NCBI GenBank assembly: GCA_030583885.1
Contig: CP129480.1
Span: 1 to 64,000 of the forward strand
Source: Anaerolineales bacterium
GTDB taxonomy: Bacteria; Chloroflexota; Anaerolineae; Anaerolineales; Villigracilaceae
Reading direction: 5' to 3'
DNA length: 64,000 nt
A model generated the notes under the pieces. The model worked only from the letters and a program-made list of their open reading frames with translations. It made no database searches and was not told where the DNA came from. This document shows positions 54,858 through 63,282 of the stretch, piece by piece. Every line of letters starts with the position of its first letter. The stretch's first letter is position 1. The position numbers and the translations under genes were made by a program.

Positions 54858-55181
54858 ATGACAGATGTTAAATATGTAACCGAAACAGATTTTCAGGACG
54901 AGGTGATCGGCTCTGAATTGCCCGTCCTTGTCGATTTCACCGCGGACTGGTGCCAGCCGTGCAAAATGATCTCGCCGATTGTCCAGCAACTCGCCGGTGA
55001 ATGGGAGGGCAGGGTCAAGGTTGTCAAACTGGACGCAGACCAGAACCCAAACATCATGATGCAGTACGGCGTGATGGGCATCCCTACCCTGATGCTCTTC
55101 AAAGGTGGTGAGATCAAGGAACGCATGACGGGGTTTCAGCCGAAGGACAAACTGGAAGCCAAAGTCACCCCGCACGTGTAA
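54858..55181 (+). CDS. trxA: Thioredoxin with WCQPC active site
   Basis: 107 residues, the length of a classic thioredoxin. The text ELPVLVDFTADWCQPCKMIS gives W31-C32-Q33-P34-C35, with Gln in place of the usual Gly. The cis-Pro motif is GVMGIPTLMLFKGGE (Pro76), and the buried Asp is present in LVDFTAD. It is a cytoplasmic disulfide reductase. ATG 54858 follows GGAGGCAAAA. It stands alone and ends at a strong hairpin terminator. Confidence 0.9.
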   Translation: MTDVKYVTETDFQDEVIGSELPVLVDFTADWCQPCKMISPIVQQLAGEWEGRVKVVKLDADQNPNIMMQYGVMGIPTLMLFKGGEIKERMTGFQPKDKLEAKVTPHV

Positions 55182-55195
55182 TACCCCCGTTGTAT

Positions 55196-55225
55196 AATGG
55201 AGCCGAAATAAATTTCGGCTCCATT
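55196..55225 (+). terminator. Terminator after thioredoxin gene
   Basis: A long stem: AATGGAGCCGAAAT (55196-55209) and ATTTCGGCTCCATT (55212-55225) with only a small loop. It is followed by ATCTTT. A TATAAT box at 55193-55198 overlaps its left end and may be the promoter of the next gene, which starts at 55244. Confidence 0.75.
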
Positions 55226-55243
55226 ATCTTTAAGGACAACTCT

Positions 55244-57778
55244 GTGTCAGAACAAGAGCTTCTTCAGGCGGGCATTTCAGCCATCAAAGCCGGCAATCGA
55301 AAGCATGCCTCCTCCATTCTCGCGCAACTTGTCAGGAAACATCCCCGCTCAGAGAGGGGCTGGTATCTGTTGGGCATGTGCCTGGCGTCGGTTGACCAGC
55401 GTGAATATTGCTTTAAACAGGTGGTAGCCATCAACCCGGGCAACCTTGACGCAAAAAAACAAATTTCACTTCTTTCCATTTCCAAATCCGAGCCTGTTCC
55501 TCCCCCGCCGCGAACTCCGCAACCAACACAGGTTGAGCCGGCGACTCAATCCTCCACCGGTTCTGATCAATCATCGCAATCTGTCCCGCCATTTGTTTCG
55601 GGCCATATGGAACAGGGTGTGAAGGAAAGTCCCGCAACAGACTCCCTGCCTGTACCCGCGCCATTGCCGCAAGAAAACGCAAACAAACAATTGTCCCCGG
55701 TAAAAAAGAAAAGGAGTAACAGGGTACTTGTTGCCTCCATCATTACAAGCACGGTAGTTCTCATCGCTGCATCCGCCATCGCCTTCATCATGCTCCACGG
55801 TTCATTCGGACAACCGCTTTCACCACCACCAGCGCCGCAAAATCAAAATCCCCCCACATTTCCGCCTGCAATCACTGCAACCAACACCGTATTACCACCA
55901 ACCCAACTTCCCAGCCCGCTGCCCACAGTTGTTTACACGCCCCTCTACGAGGAAAGCCCGTGTCAATTTGAGACTCCCAGCCGGGCAAGAGTGACCTGCG
56001 GGTATGTCACTGTACCAGAAACCCGTTCAGGCGACCCATCCCGCACGATTCGGCTGGCGGTCGTGATATTCCATAGCACGAGCAAAACCCCCGCCCCCGA
56101 TCCCGTTGTATTTTTACAGGGTGGACCGGGTGCAGCCGCAATTGAATTCAGCGCGCAGGTGTATCCCTATATGGTGACGCCTTTTCTTTCCGAGCGCGAT
56201 TTTATTACCTTCGACCAGCGCGGCACAGGATTGTCAGAACCCGCACTCAAGTGTGATGAATTGGAGAATGTTTTCCGCCAGGATATTTACGGGAAAATCG
56301 AGCTGGGCACAAGAGAGATGGTCTACCAAAATGCCTTCCTTTCCTGCAGCGGGCTGTTGCGGTCAAAGGGCACAAACCTCAACGCCTACTCCACGGTGGA
56401 AAGCGCGGCAGACCTGAGAGATATTGTCAATCTGCTCGGGTATCAAAAAGTTAATCTGTATGGGGCCTCGTATGGAACGCGTCTTGCCCTCGTGACCATG
56501 CGGAACCATCCTGAGATCGTGCGTTCAGCCATTCTTGATTCGGTCGTACCGGTTGAAACCAGTTTGATCAGGGAATATCCAAACTCAATTGACTACACCC
56601 TGTCCAGGCTGTTTCAATCCTGTGCCGCAGATCCAAATTGCAGCCGCGCCTATCCGGATCTTGAAAATGTCTTCTGGGACCTGGTAAGGGAACTGGACGC
56701 GAACCCTGTTACCCTGACAACCTCGGCGTACCCAATTGGTACGGTCACCGAGACGATGGACGGCTACTATCTGATGTCCGTCGTGCTCGGTCTGACAAAA
56801 GTATCCTATCTGATCGATACAGCCCCCCAGACTATCTACCGCGTGAAAGCACAGGACTATTCGACGTTGATCGCCGCACAGTACTCCCTACCCTATGCAT
56901 TTGACGGCATCAACCATGGTTTGTATATCTCCATGATGTGCCGCGAGCACGTCCTCGGCACTTCGGAGGATGATCTTCGGCTGGCCTCGGAACAAATTGA
57001 CGTCAACCATCCCATTTGGCGTCCGTTTTATGGAAACTTTGGCGAGATGGTCAAAGCCTGTAAATCCTGGGGGGCTGTTGGGCCGGACCTGGGCGAGCAG
57101 GACGCGGTCAGTAGCGATATCCCCAGCCTGGTGATCGAAGGTGCCTATGATCCGGCCACGCCGCCATCCTTTGGAAAACAGGTGGCCGGGAAACTATCGA
57201 ACAGCTTTTATTTCGAATTCCCCGATTTGGGACATGTGCCGACCAGCGCCGATTCAAGCGGGTGCGTCATGCAGGTGGCTCTGGATTTCTTGAAAAACCC
57301 GATCCGTGAGCCGGATCGAACCTGTTTGAATAGAAAATCAGGCGTAAAATTTCATGTCCCTTATACGGGCGAGCCTGCCATTGAATTGAAAAGGCGCCAA
57401 ACGTTTGGTGTGACATTAAATGTGCCGGATGAATGGATTTACGACAACGGGTTTTTCGTGCGGTATACCTCCCCCTTCGATATTACACAGGTGGGCGCTT
57501 TCCGCATGTTCATTACGGTACAGGAATTGAAGGATTATTTTTCCTCCAGCGCATACGGCTATCGCGGTCTGGACGGTGCGCCGGTCGAGGCAGGCATACG
57601 GCAGGCGAACGGGTTAACTTGGAAGTTGTATTACGCCGCATCCAACGGGCGCCCAGTGGACGTGGCGGCGGTGGAGGTCGGTAGCACCTCCCTGGTCATC
57701 ATCATGTTCAGCCACCCGGATGAACATGATGCCCTATACCGCACCGTCTTCCTTCCCATGGTGGATTCTGCAAAATAA
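55244..57778 (+). CDS. TPR-like, membrane-anchored alpha/beta hydrolase (TAP-like peptidase family)
   Basis: 844 residues from GTG 55244 (site AAGGAC). N-terminal TPR-like helices (ELLQAGISAIKAGNRKHASS, about 4-23, to about 75) face the cytoplasm, followed by a Pro/Ser-rich spacer, a membrane helix (about 162-185) and an outer hydrolase. Hydrolase motifs: VFLQGGPGAAAIEF (oxyanion loop), DFITFDQRGTGLSEPAL, nucleophile S409 in NLYGASYGTRLALV, DPATPPSFGKQVAGKL with Asp, and FPDLGHVPTS with His. The C-terminal 150 residues form a separate domain (RRQTFGVTLNVPDEWIYDNG). It resembles tripeptidyl aminopeptidases. The link between a TPR module and this hydrolase is unusual. Confidence 0.8.
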   Translation: MSEQELLQAGISAIKAGNRKHASSILAQLVRKHPRSERGWYLLGMCLASVDQREYCFKQVVAINPGNLDAKKQISLLSISKSEPVPPPPRTPQPTQVEPATQSSTGSDQSSQSVPPFVSGHMEQGVKESPATDSLPVPAPLPQENANKQLSPVKKKRSNRVLVASIITSTVVLIAASAIAFIMLHGSFGQPLSPPPAPQNQNPPTFPPAITATNTVLPPTQLPSPLPTVVYTPLYEESPCQFETPSRARVTCGYVTVPETRSGDPSRTIRLAVVIFHSTSKTPAPDPVVFLQGGPGAAAIEFSAQVYPYMVTPFLSERDFITFDQRGTGLSEPALKCDELENVFRQDIYGKIELGTREMVYQNAFLSCSGLLRSKGTNLNAYSTVESAADLRDIVNLLGYQKVNLYGASYGTRLALVTMRNHPEIVRSAILDSVVPVETSLIREYPNSIDYTLSRLFQSCAADPNCSRAYPDLENVFWDLVRELDANPVTLTTSAYPIGTVTETMDGYYLMSVVLGLTKVSYLIDTAPQTIYRVKAQDYSTLIAAQYSLPYAFDGINHGLYISMMCREHVLGTSEDDLRLASEQIDVNHPIWRPFYGNFGEMVKACKSWGAVGPDLGEQDAVSSDIPSLVIEGAYDPATPPSFGKQVAGKLSNSFYFEFPDLGHVPTSADSSGCVMQVALDFLKNPIREPDRTCLNRKSGVKFHVPYTGEPAIELKRRQTFGVTLNVPDEWIYDNGFFVRYTSPFDITQVGAFRMFITVQELKDYFSSSAYGYRGLDGAPVEAGIRQANGLTWKLYYAASNGRPVDVAAVEVGSTSLVIIMFSHPDEHDALYRTVFLPMVDSAK

Positions 57779-57880
57779 GGGCCAATTGATTGACGACTCA
57801 CCCGCCTTCATGGTATTATTCGCCCGCTAAAAACCAGCCAAAAGCTGGGTTTGTTTTGTCTATAACAAGAGGAGAAACAC

Positions 57881-58453
57881 ATAAGCGCTAACGAATTTCG
57901 AGTAAATGAGGGCATCCGCGTCGCGGAGGTTCGACTGATTGGTGCGGATGGCGAAAACGCCGGTGTTGTGCCGATCCGTCAGGCGCTGCAAATCGCCCGC
58001 GATGCCGAGATGGACCTGGTTGAGGTCTCGCCCGGAGCAACTCCGCCTGTTTGCCGTGTGATGGACTTTGGCAAGTTCATCTACGAAAAGGCAAAGAAGG
58101 AACGTGAGGCGAAGAAAGCCCAGACCAAGATCGAGATCAAGGAGATCCGCCTGCGCCCGAAGACGAATGAAGCGCATCGCGGTTTCAAAGTGGATGATGC
58201 CCGCCGCTGGCTGGGACAGGGTCATAAGGTGCGAGTGACTGTCAAGTTCCGCGGACGCGAGATGGATTATCCAGAAATCGCACTGGAAGACCTGAAAGAG
58301 ATCGCCCAGGACCTTTCCGATATTGCGACCATTGAAGTCCCGCCGCAAATGGAAGGCCGCACCATGCTCGTGGTGCTTGTCCCTGCCAAGGGCGGGGCAA
58401 AAAAGAAAGAGAAAACCGAACAGGCTGAGGCGAAGAACGAAGCGGAAGCCTGA
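57881..58453 (+). CDS. infC: Translation initiation factor IF-3, apparent ATA start codon
   Basis: 190 residues. N-domain EFRVNEGIRVAEVRLIGADG, then GVVPIRQALQIARDAEMDLV and EVSPGATPPVCRVMDFGKFI; linker YEKAKKEREAKKAQTKIEIK; C-domain EIRLRPKTNEAHRGFKVDDA, VRVTVKFRGREM and IEVPPQMEGRTMLVVLVPAK. The text before EFRVNE has no ATG, GTG or TTG in frame: the frame runs TAA CAA GAG GAG AAA CAC ATA AGC. The AGGAG site (57870-57874) lies 6 nt before ATA 57881-57883, so ATA is the likely start. infC is known for rare starts (AUU in Escherichia coli) used in self-control. The next genes are rpmI and rplT, as in most bacteria. Confidence 0.9.
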   Translation: MSANEFRVNEGIRVAEVRLIGADGENAGVVPIRQALQIARDAEMDLVEVSPGATPPVCRVMDFGKFIYEKAKKEREAKKAQTKIEIKEIRLRPKTNEAHRGFKVDDARRWLGQGHKVRVTVKFRGREMDYPEIALEDLKEIAQDLSDIATIEVPPQMEGRTMLVVLVPAKGGAKKKEKTEQAEAKNEAEA

Positions 58454-58502
58454 GAGTTGTGTGATGCCCGTATGGGTACAAGTCCCCAAAGATGTTGATC
58501 GT

Positions 58503-58531
58503 CCGCGGGCTGAAATATCCCGCGGTTATTT
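58503..58531 (+). terminator. Hairpin between infC and rpmI
   Basis: CCGCGGG / CCCGCGG with a 9-base loop, then TTATTTTT. It may be a partial terminator (attenuator) that lowers expression of the L35 and L20 genes relative to infC, or the site of L20-dependent control. The sequence shows only the hairpin. Confidence 0.65.
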
Positions 58532-58555
58532 TTAACTGAAAGGAGAAAACCAGCA

Positions 58556-58789
58556 ATGCCTCGCAAAGCAAAGAAGTCTGGAAAAATCAAGCTGAAGACC
58601 CATAAAGCGACATCCAAACGATTTCGCCTGACCGGCTCCGGCACACTTGTGCGCACGAAAGGCGGCAAAAGCCATTTGCGCCGCCGCACGTCCGACCGCA
58701 CGAAGGCGTTATTGAGCGAGATGGTTCCTGTAAAGGGCCGCAAGTACATCAAACGCATCAAGCGCCTTGCTCCCAACATGGAAGGATAG
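58556..58789 (+). CDS. rpmI: Large ribosomal subunit protein bL35
   Basis: 77 residues. PRKAKKSGKIKLKTHKATSK, RFRLTGSGTLVRTKGGKSHL and RRRTSDRTKALLSEMVPVKG match L35, with its early K-T-H-K-A/S-x-x-K-R-F motif and late R-R-R-T...R motif. It is slightly longer than the usual 65 residues by an N-terminal basic stretch. The start, ATG 58556, follows AAAGGAGAAAA. Confidence 0.93.
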   Translation: MPRKAKKSGKIKLKTHKATSKRFRLTGSGTLVRTKGGKSHLRRRTSDRTKALLSEMVPVKGRKYIKRIKRLAPNMEG

Positions 58790-58885
58790 TCTTCCAGTTC
58801 ACTGTTATTCTTATTTGCGGCTTTCGGGTGTACGCAACTGGCATGAACATGCCGACGCCCGCGGGTTTGCAGGAGGTAAAGAAAC

Positions 58886-59227
58886 ATGCGCGTAAAAGGT
58901 GGTCCGCAAGGACATCTACGTCACAAGAAAATTTTGAAGATCACGAAGGGCCAGCGCGGCTCGAAGCATCTTTTGTTCAGACGAGCGAACGAAGCCATGC
59001 TCAAGAGCCTGTGGTACGCCACCCGTGACCGCCGCGTGCGAAAGCGCGATCTGCGCAAGTTGTGGATCGCCCGCATCAACGCCGCGGCCCGCTTGAACGG
59101 CACGACATACAGCAAGCTGGTGTCTGCGCTCAAGAAGGCGAACATCGAACTCAATCGAAAGATGCTCGCAGACATTGCAGTCCGCAATCCGCAGGCATTC
59201 GCCGCGGTTGTGGCAAAAACCAGGTAA
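58886..59227 (+). CDS. rplT: Large ribosomal subunit protein bL20
   Basis: 113 residues, the usual length. [60 protein letters not shown] and [20 protein letters not shown] are the standard blocks of L20, an early assembly protein of the 50S subunit. ATG 58886 follows AGGAGGTAAAGAA. The 96 bases before it, with GCATGAACATGC and GCCCGCGGGT, could fold and serve as an L20-binding leader, as known in other bacteria; this is a guess. Confidence 0.95.
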   Translation: MRVKGGPQGHLRHKKILKITKGQRGSKHLLFRRANEAMLKSLWYATRDRRVRKRDLRKLWIARINAAARLNGTTYSKLVSALKKANIELNRKMLADIAVRNPQAFAAVVAKTR

Positions 59228-59285
59228 AATCAGTAGGTCACGCTTGAAGCGTGACCTACAACTTTAACGGGGGTAAAATACCCGC

Positions 59286-59873
59286 ATGAACACCGTTCTA
59301 GCTGAAAAGAAATTCGCGTCGGGTCAAACCCTGCAGATCGTGCAGGGCGATATCACCCTTGATGAAGTGGATGCCATCGTCAATGCCGCAAATGACCACC
59401 TGCAGCATGGCGGCGGCGTGGCATGGGCAATTTCCCAAAAGGGTGGAGCGACGGTTCAACAGGAAAGCGACGAGTGGATTCGCAAACATGGGCCTGTCTC
59501 CCACTCGCATCCGGCCTGGACTTCGGGCGGGCTCCTGCCTGCGAAATACATTATCCACGCTGTGGGGCCGGTCTGGGGCGAGACCCACGCTGCAGGCACA
59601 GGCGGCAATGAGGATAAAAATTTATCAGCTGCTGTAACCGGCTCCCTGTGCGTGGCGGATGAATTGAAATGCAAGTCCATTTCCATGCCCGCGATCTCGA
59701 CGGGCATCTTCGGCTTTCCCAAAGACCGCGCAGCGGGGATTATTTTTGACGCAATTGAAAGTTGTTTTTCAGAAGGCAAAAATTCGGGAATAAAGCTTGT
59801 TCGTATCGTGTTGTATGACCAAGCCACCCTTGATATATTTCTTGAAACATGGAGGATGGTTCATCGATCGTAA
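59286..59873 (+). CDS. Macro domain protein (ADP-ribose binding/hydrolysis)
   Basis: 195 residues. Macro-domain motifs: LQIVQGDITLDEVDAIVNAA and NDHLQHGGGVAWAISQKGGA (ADP-ribose site with Asp and GGGVA), KYIIHAVGPVWGE, and SISMPAISTGIFGFPKDRAA (loop with G-I-F-G-F-P). It belongs to the MacroD-like group that removes ADP-ribose from proteins or binds O-acetyl-ADP-ribose. The start is ATG 59286. It stands between rplT and an RNA methyltransferase gene in the same direction. Confidence 0.88.
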   Translation: MNTVLAEKKFASGQTLQIVQGDITLDEVDAIVNAANDHLQHGGGVAWAISQKGGATVQQESDEWIRKHGPVSHSHPAWTSGGLLPAKYIIHAVGPVWGETHAAGTGGNEDKNLSAAVTGSLCVADELKCKSISMPAISTGIFGFPKDRAAGIIFDAIESCFSEGKNSGIKLVRIVLYDQATLDIFLETWRMVHRS

Positions 59874-59907
59874 AGCCCCATTAACCATCCTCCATTAACC
59901 CTATTCC

Positions 59908-60690
59908 ATGATCACATCCAACCAAAACCCAAAAGTGAAACTCGTCCGGGCCCTGCTTGGACGGTCAAAAGAACGCCGCGAGGCGGGCGCGTTCGTCGTG
60001 GAAGGCGTGCGCCTGTTTGAAGAGGCAGTGAAGAGCAGTTGGAAAATCCGCTTTGCTTTGTTTGATGATTCGCTAAATGAGCGAGGCAAGTCACAGGTCG
60101 AAGGTCTCAGGTCAAAAGGCGTGGAGGTTGAAGAGGTTTCACCGAGCGTGATGAAATCCATCAGCGAGACAGATGCTCCGCAAGGCGCGCTGGCGGTGGT
60201 CGAATTTACGGATTTGCCCGTTCCTGGATCTCCCACTTTCATCCTCGTCCCCGACCAGTTCCGCGATCCGGGCAATTTAGGTACTTTGCTGCGTTCTGCA
60301 GCGGCGACGGGCGTACAGGCCGTCCTGACCCCGCCTGGGACCACGGATACGTTCGCACCGAAAGCCATCCGCTCCGGGATGGGTGCGCATTTCAAGCTGC
60401 CGGTCCATGCGATGAGTTGGGAAGAAATAAGCAACGTTTTAAGGTCTGAAGGTTTGAAGGTTTTGATCGCGGATATGGATGGCGTTTCGTGCTGGGAAAC
60501 GGACTTACGTCAGCCCGTGGCATTGATTATCGGAAGTGAAGCCGACGGGGCGAGTAAGTTCGCGCGGGAGTTGGCGGATGGAAAAATCAGCATTCCGATG
60601 TCTGGCGAGGTGGAGTCACTGAATGCGGGTGTGGCGGGGTCGGTGTTGATGTTTGAGGTGGTGAGGCAGCGGTTAGCGGTTAGCGGTTAG
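59908..60690 (+). CDS. SpoU/TrmH-family RNA 2'-O-methyltransferase
   Basis: 260 residues. An N-terminal L30e-like substrate-binding part (VKLVRALLGRSKERREAGAF, VVEGVRLFEEA) precedes the SPOUT knot: ILVPDQFRDPGNLGTLLRSA (motif 1), PVALIIGSEADGASKFAREL (motif 2) and ISIPMSGEVESLNAGVAGSV (motif 3), all typical of 23S rRNA or tRNA ribose methyltransferases. The position of the methylated base is not predictable. The gene ends at a short tandem repeat, from which its last four or five residues come. Confidence 0.9.
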   Translation: MITSNQNPKVKLVRALLGRSKERREAGAFVVEGVRLFEEAVKSSWKIRFALFDDSLNERGKSQVEGLRSKGVEVEEVSPSVMKSISETDAPQGALAVVEFTDLPVPGSPTFILVPDQFRDPGNLGTLLRSAAATGVQAVLTPPGTTDTFAPKAIRSGMGAHFKLPVHAMSWEEISNVLRSEGLKVLIADMDGVSCWETDLRQPVALIIGSEADGASKFARELADGKISIPMSGEVESLNAGVAGSVLMFEVVRQRLAVSG

Positions 60691-60698
60691 CGGTTAGC
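60671..60698. repeat. Four tandem copies of GGTTAGC
   Basis: The heptamer GGTTAGC is repeated four times in a row at the end of the RNA methyltransferase gene. The stop codon lies inside the repeat. Slippage here could change the C-terminus of the protein. It is a simple-sequence locus without other signs of function. Confidence 0.7.
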
Positions 60699-60708
60699 GA
60701 AGGAAAAG

Positions 60709-61926
60709 ATGAAAATTCGTTCCATTACCTACTTTTGCAATCCCAAATCTCCGCTGGATGAGAAGGTCTTGAATCAGGCAGGGGTGTTTTTATCCAAGGC
60801 GAAATCCGCGTATGAGGCGGCGGGCTATGAAGTGCAGACGGTGCGGTTGGCGACAGTTCCATTTCCGAGGTTACTCGGCGAAAAAGGAATGGATGGGTTG
60901 CCAAAGTTTGCGAATCAATTTGCAAAAGCGATAAAAGAAGTTGGTATTTCCTATGCTTCGCTTGGACCTGCATTGCCTGAATTCCCAAAAAGTTTTGAAG
61001 CGATTCCCGAAGCGATTGCGGGGAGCGAGGATATTTTCTTCGGCGGGGCGATGACGAACGGGAACAAAATCCACATGGCGGCGGTGAAGGCGTGCGCGGA
61101 TGCCATCGTCAAATGCGCGCCGCTCGATCCGAATGGCTTTGCAAACTTGCGCTTTGCCGCGCTGGCGAACGTCCGCGCGGGCGCGCCGTTCTTTCCTGCG
61201 GCGTATCACGATGACGACGAACCTGCGTTCGCGATTGCGGTGGAGTCCGCTGACGTGGCGGTGGATGCTTTTGCGGGGAGGGCAAGTTTGGACGAAGGTC
61301 GAAGCGCACTCATCGCAGAGATCACGAAACACGGTCAAGCCATCGCTCGCATATCGAACAGCGAATTATCGAGCACGCATTTCCTTGGCATTGATTTTTC
61401 ACTCGCGCCCTTCCCCGACGATGTGCATTCGCTCGGCAACGCGGTCGAAAAGATGGGCGTGCCGAAGGTCGGTTTGCATGGCTCGCTTGCGGCGGCGGCG
61501 ATCCTCACCGAAGCCATCGAACGCGCGGATTTTCCGCACATCGGTTTCAACGGTTTTATGCAGCCTATTCTCGAAGATTCGATTTTGGCAAAACGCGCCG
61601 CAGAGGGAACGCTCACGGTGAAGGATGCGCTCTTGTATTCAGCGGTGTGCGGGACTGGCCTGGATACTGTCCCATTGCCCGGCGATACGAGTGCGGACGA
61701 GCTCGCTCCGCTTCTGCTCGACCTGTGCGCTCTTGCCTTGCGTTTGGACAAACCGCTCACCGCGCGGCTGATGCCTGTACCCAGTAAACGGGCAGGAGAT
61801 TCCACTGAATTCGATTTCGCATTCTTCGCGAACAGCAGGGTGATGAAGTTGGATTCAAGTCCGTTGAGTTACCCCCTGGGTGGGGATCAGACTATCGCAT
61901 TAAATACAAAACTGCCCAGACCATAG
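60709..61926 (+). CDS. DUF711 family protein
   Basis: 405 residues that match the DUF711/PFL-like family in pattern: MKIRSITYFCNPKSPLDEKV at the start, SLGPALPEFPKSFEAIPEAI, NLRFAALANVRAGAPFFPAA, YHDDDEPAFAIAVESADVAV and DFSLAPFPDDVHSLGNAVEK followed by AVCGTGLDTVPLPGDTSADE. The family is related in fold to glycyl-radical-type proteins, but its function is unknown; no glycyl radical motif is visible at the C-terminus. ATG 60709 follows AAGGAAAAG. The gene ends at a bidirectional hairpin terminator. Confidence 0.85.
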   Translation: MKIRSITYFCNPKSPLDEKVLNQAGVFLSKAKSAYEAAGYEVQTVRLATVPFPRLLGEKGMDGLPKFANQFAKAIKEVGISYASLGPALPEFPKSFEAIPEAIAGSEDIFFGGAMTNGNKIHMAAVKACADAIVKCAPLDPNGFANLRFAALANVRAGAPFFPAAYHDDDEPAFAIAVESADVAVDAFAGRASLDEGRSALIAEITKHGQAIARISNSELSSTHFLGIDFSLAPFPDDVHSLGNAVEKMGVPKVGLHGSLAAAAILTEAIERADFPHIGFNGFMQPILEDSILAKRAAEGTLTVKDALLYSAVCGTGLDTVPLPGDTSADELAPLLLDLCALALRLDKPLTARLMPVPSKRAGDSTEFDFAFFANSRVMKLDSSPLSYPLGGDQTIALNTKLPRP

Positions 61927-61943
61927 ATCCGGGCAGTTTTGTA
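61905..61943. terminator. Bidirectional terminator between DUF711 and GNAT genes
   Basis: TACAAAACTGCCC (61905-61917) and GGGCAGTTTTGTA (61931-61943) form a 13-bp stem with a 13-base loop. The A/T ends allow it to work for both convergent genes. It overlaps the stop codon of DUF711. Confidence 0.85.
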
Positions 61944-61957
61944 CACCCAATCACTGC

Positions 61958-62728
61958 TCAAGGTTTCAGATAATATGCCTGATACGTTCCCAGCGGAACA
62001 TATCCCAGTTTCTCTGCCAACTTACAAGATTCTGGATTTGCCGCATCCCAATGGGCATCCATATTGTTCTCCAGGCACCAGCGGACGAGATTGGCAGAAA
62101 GCACCGTTGCAACCCCCTGACGCCGATACTTGTCTTCGACAAACAGACTGATCTCGATCCCTGTGCTGCAAACCAGTGAAGAATACGCTGCACCGATAAT
62201 TTCTCCATTTACATCAGCGTAAAAGCCAATGCCGCGTTCAGAAAAATCATCGGGGGATTCAAAATCGGAGATGTCGATAAAATGGTCTTGTCCCCTTATT
62301 TGCATCAGCAGGGCAGCATCCATCCGTTTAACGTTCTGTGCAAACCTGGAAACCTCACCTAATTTTTGCAAATATTCGACAGATAACCCTTCCGATGAAA
62401 AACCGTACCGTTCGATCGCTACAAAGCGTTCTGTGTACAACTCCTTGAACGCCTCCGCCCAGCCTGCCGATGCGGACATGAACAGGTTATAAGGCTGGAA
62501 ATTCTTCATCATCTCCTTCGCGCCAGCTATGCTCGTATCTCCGGCAAAATAATGAAAGGGACCGATCTTGATCATATAAGCGGATGGATGTTCAACATCA
62601 TCCACATATGCCAGGCCCATTTGATCTTCGAGTATGCACTCGATGGAAACGTCCACACGATGGACATTTCGGAAGGCTTGTGCCAGCCGAATACGATTCG
62701 TTTTTGTTAAGGGGTATTCTGTGATCAT
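61958..62728 (-). CDS. GNAT family N-acetyltransferase
   Basis: 256 residues. The C-terminal GNAT domain (about 150-256) has IIGAAYSSLVCSTGIEISLF, VEDKYRRQGVATVLSANLVR (the acetyl-CoA-binding R/Q-x-x-G-x-G/A motif) and WDAANPESCKLAEKLGYVPL, the late N-x-x-S-x-x-L-x-x-K-x-G-Y part. The N-terminal half is a second, divergent domain. It resembles the GNAT group linked to ArsR-type regulators. Its start overlaps the stop of the regulator gene (ATGA). The substrate is unknown. Confidence 0.82.
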   Translation of the reverse strand: MITEYPLTKTNRIRLAQAFRNVHRVDVSIECILEDQMGLAYVDDVEHPSAYMIKIGPFHYFAGDTSIAGAKEMMKNFQPYNLFMSASAGWAEAFKELYTERFVAIERYGFSSEGLSVEYLQKLGEVSRFAQNVKRMDAALLMQIRGQDHFIDISDFESPDDFSERGIGFYADVNGEIIGAAYSSLVCSTGIEISLFVEDKYRRQGVATVLSANLVRWCLENNMDAHWDAANPESCKLAEKLGYVPLGTYQAYYLKP

Positions 62729-63282
62729 TCTTCCCTCCAGTATTCCCCACCGCCGCCTTCGCGCATCATCAAGCCGAAACCGACCAGTTCGCGCCGCAGG
62801 GATGCGGTATCTTCATGGTAACGACTTAATATCTCGTTAACCTTCTTCTCGCTATATCGTTTGTTGATTTCAAAGGCTTTCACCACGTATCTCAGGATGG
62901 CTTCCAGTTTTTTGCGCTGGGCAGGGATGGTTTTCAGGCCGCCGTCCTTGCGGGCGTAATCTTTAATGATTTTGTTGTCGTAGGCACCGGCATCCACGTC
63001 TGCGACAGAGGCGGCAAGACTCTCCTGTGAAAAAATACCGCGTGATTTTGCCTCCAACGCCTTTTCATCCAGTTGATAGATGTTGTAGTAGCTGTCCGCT
63101 TTGGCGCTGACCAGACCGACTTTGGCAAGTTTTGATAAATGATGTGACACCGTGGAGGCTTTCAGGTTCAGCAATTCGGCGAGTTCCTCCACGCTGTACG
63201 GCTGCTGGGCAAGCAAGCCAATGATCTTAAGACGGTTCGCATCAGAGAGGGCTTTGAAGAAGGTCACAAGCTCATCGTTCAT
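62725..63282 (-). CDS. ArsR-type HTH fused to DUF2087
   Basis: 185 residues. N-terminal winged helix: FFKALSDANRLKIIGLLAQQ, VEELAELLNLKASTVSHHLS, KLAKVGLVSAKADSYYNIYQ. The C-terminal part (about 110-170) is DUF2087: LKTIPAQRKKLEAILRYVVK, AFEINKRYSEKKVNEILSRY, HEDTASLRRELVGFGLMMRE. The conserved His in YHEDTA-x-x-R-R is present. No metal-binding Cys are visible, so it probably responds to an organic signal. It overlaps genes on both sides by ATGA, between a second copy of the same type and a GNAT gene. Confidence 0.85.
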   Translation of the reverse strand: MNDELVTFFKALSDANRLKIIGLLAQQPYSVEELAELLNLKASTVSHHLSKLAKVGLVSAKADSYYNIYQLDEKALEAKSRGIFSQESLAASVADVDAGAYDNKIIKDYARKDGGLKTIPAQRKKLEAILRYVVKAFEINKRYSEKKVNEILSRYHEDTASLRRELVGFGLMMREGGGGEYWREE

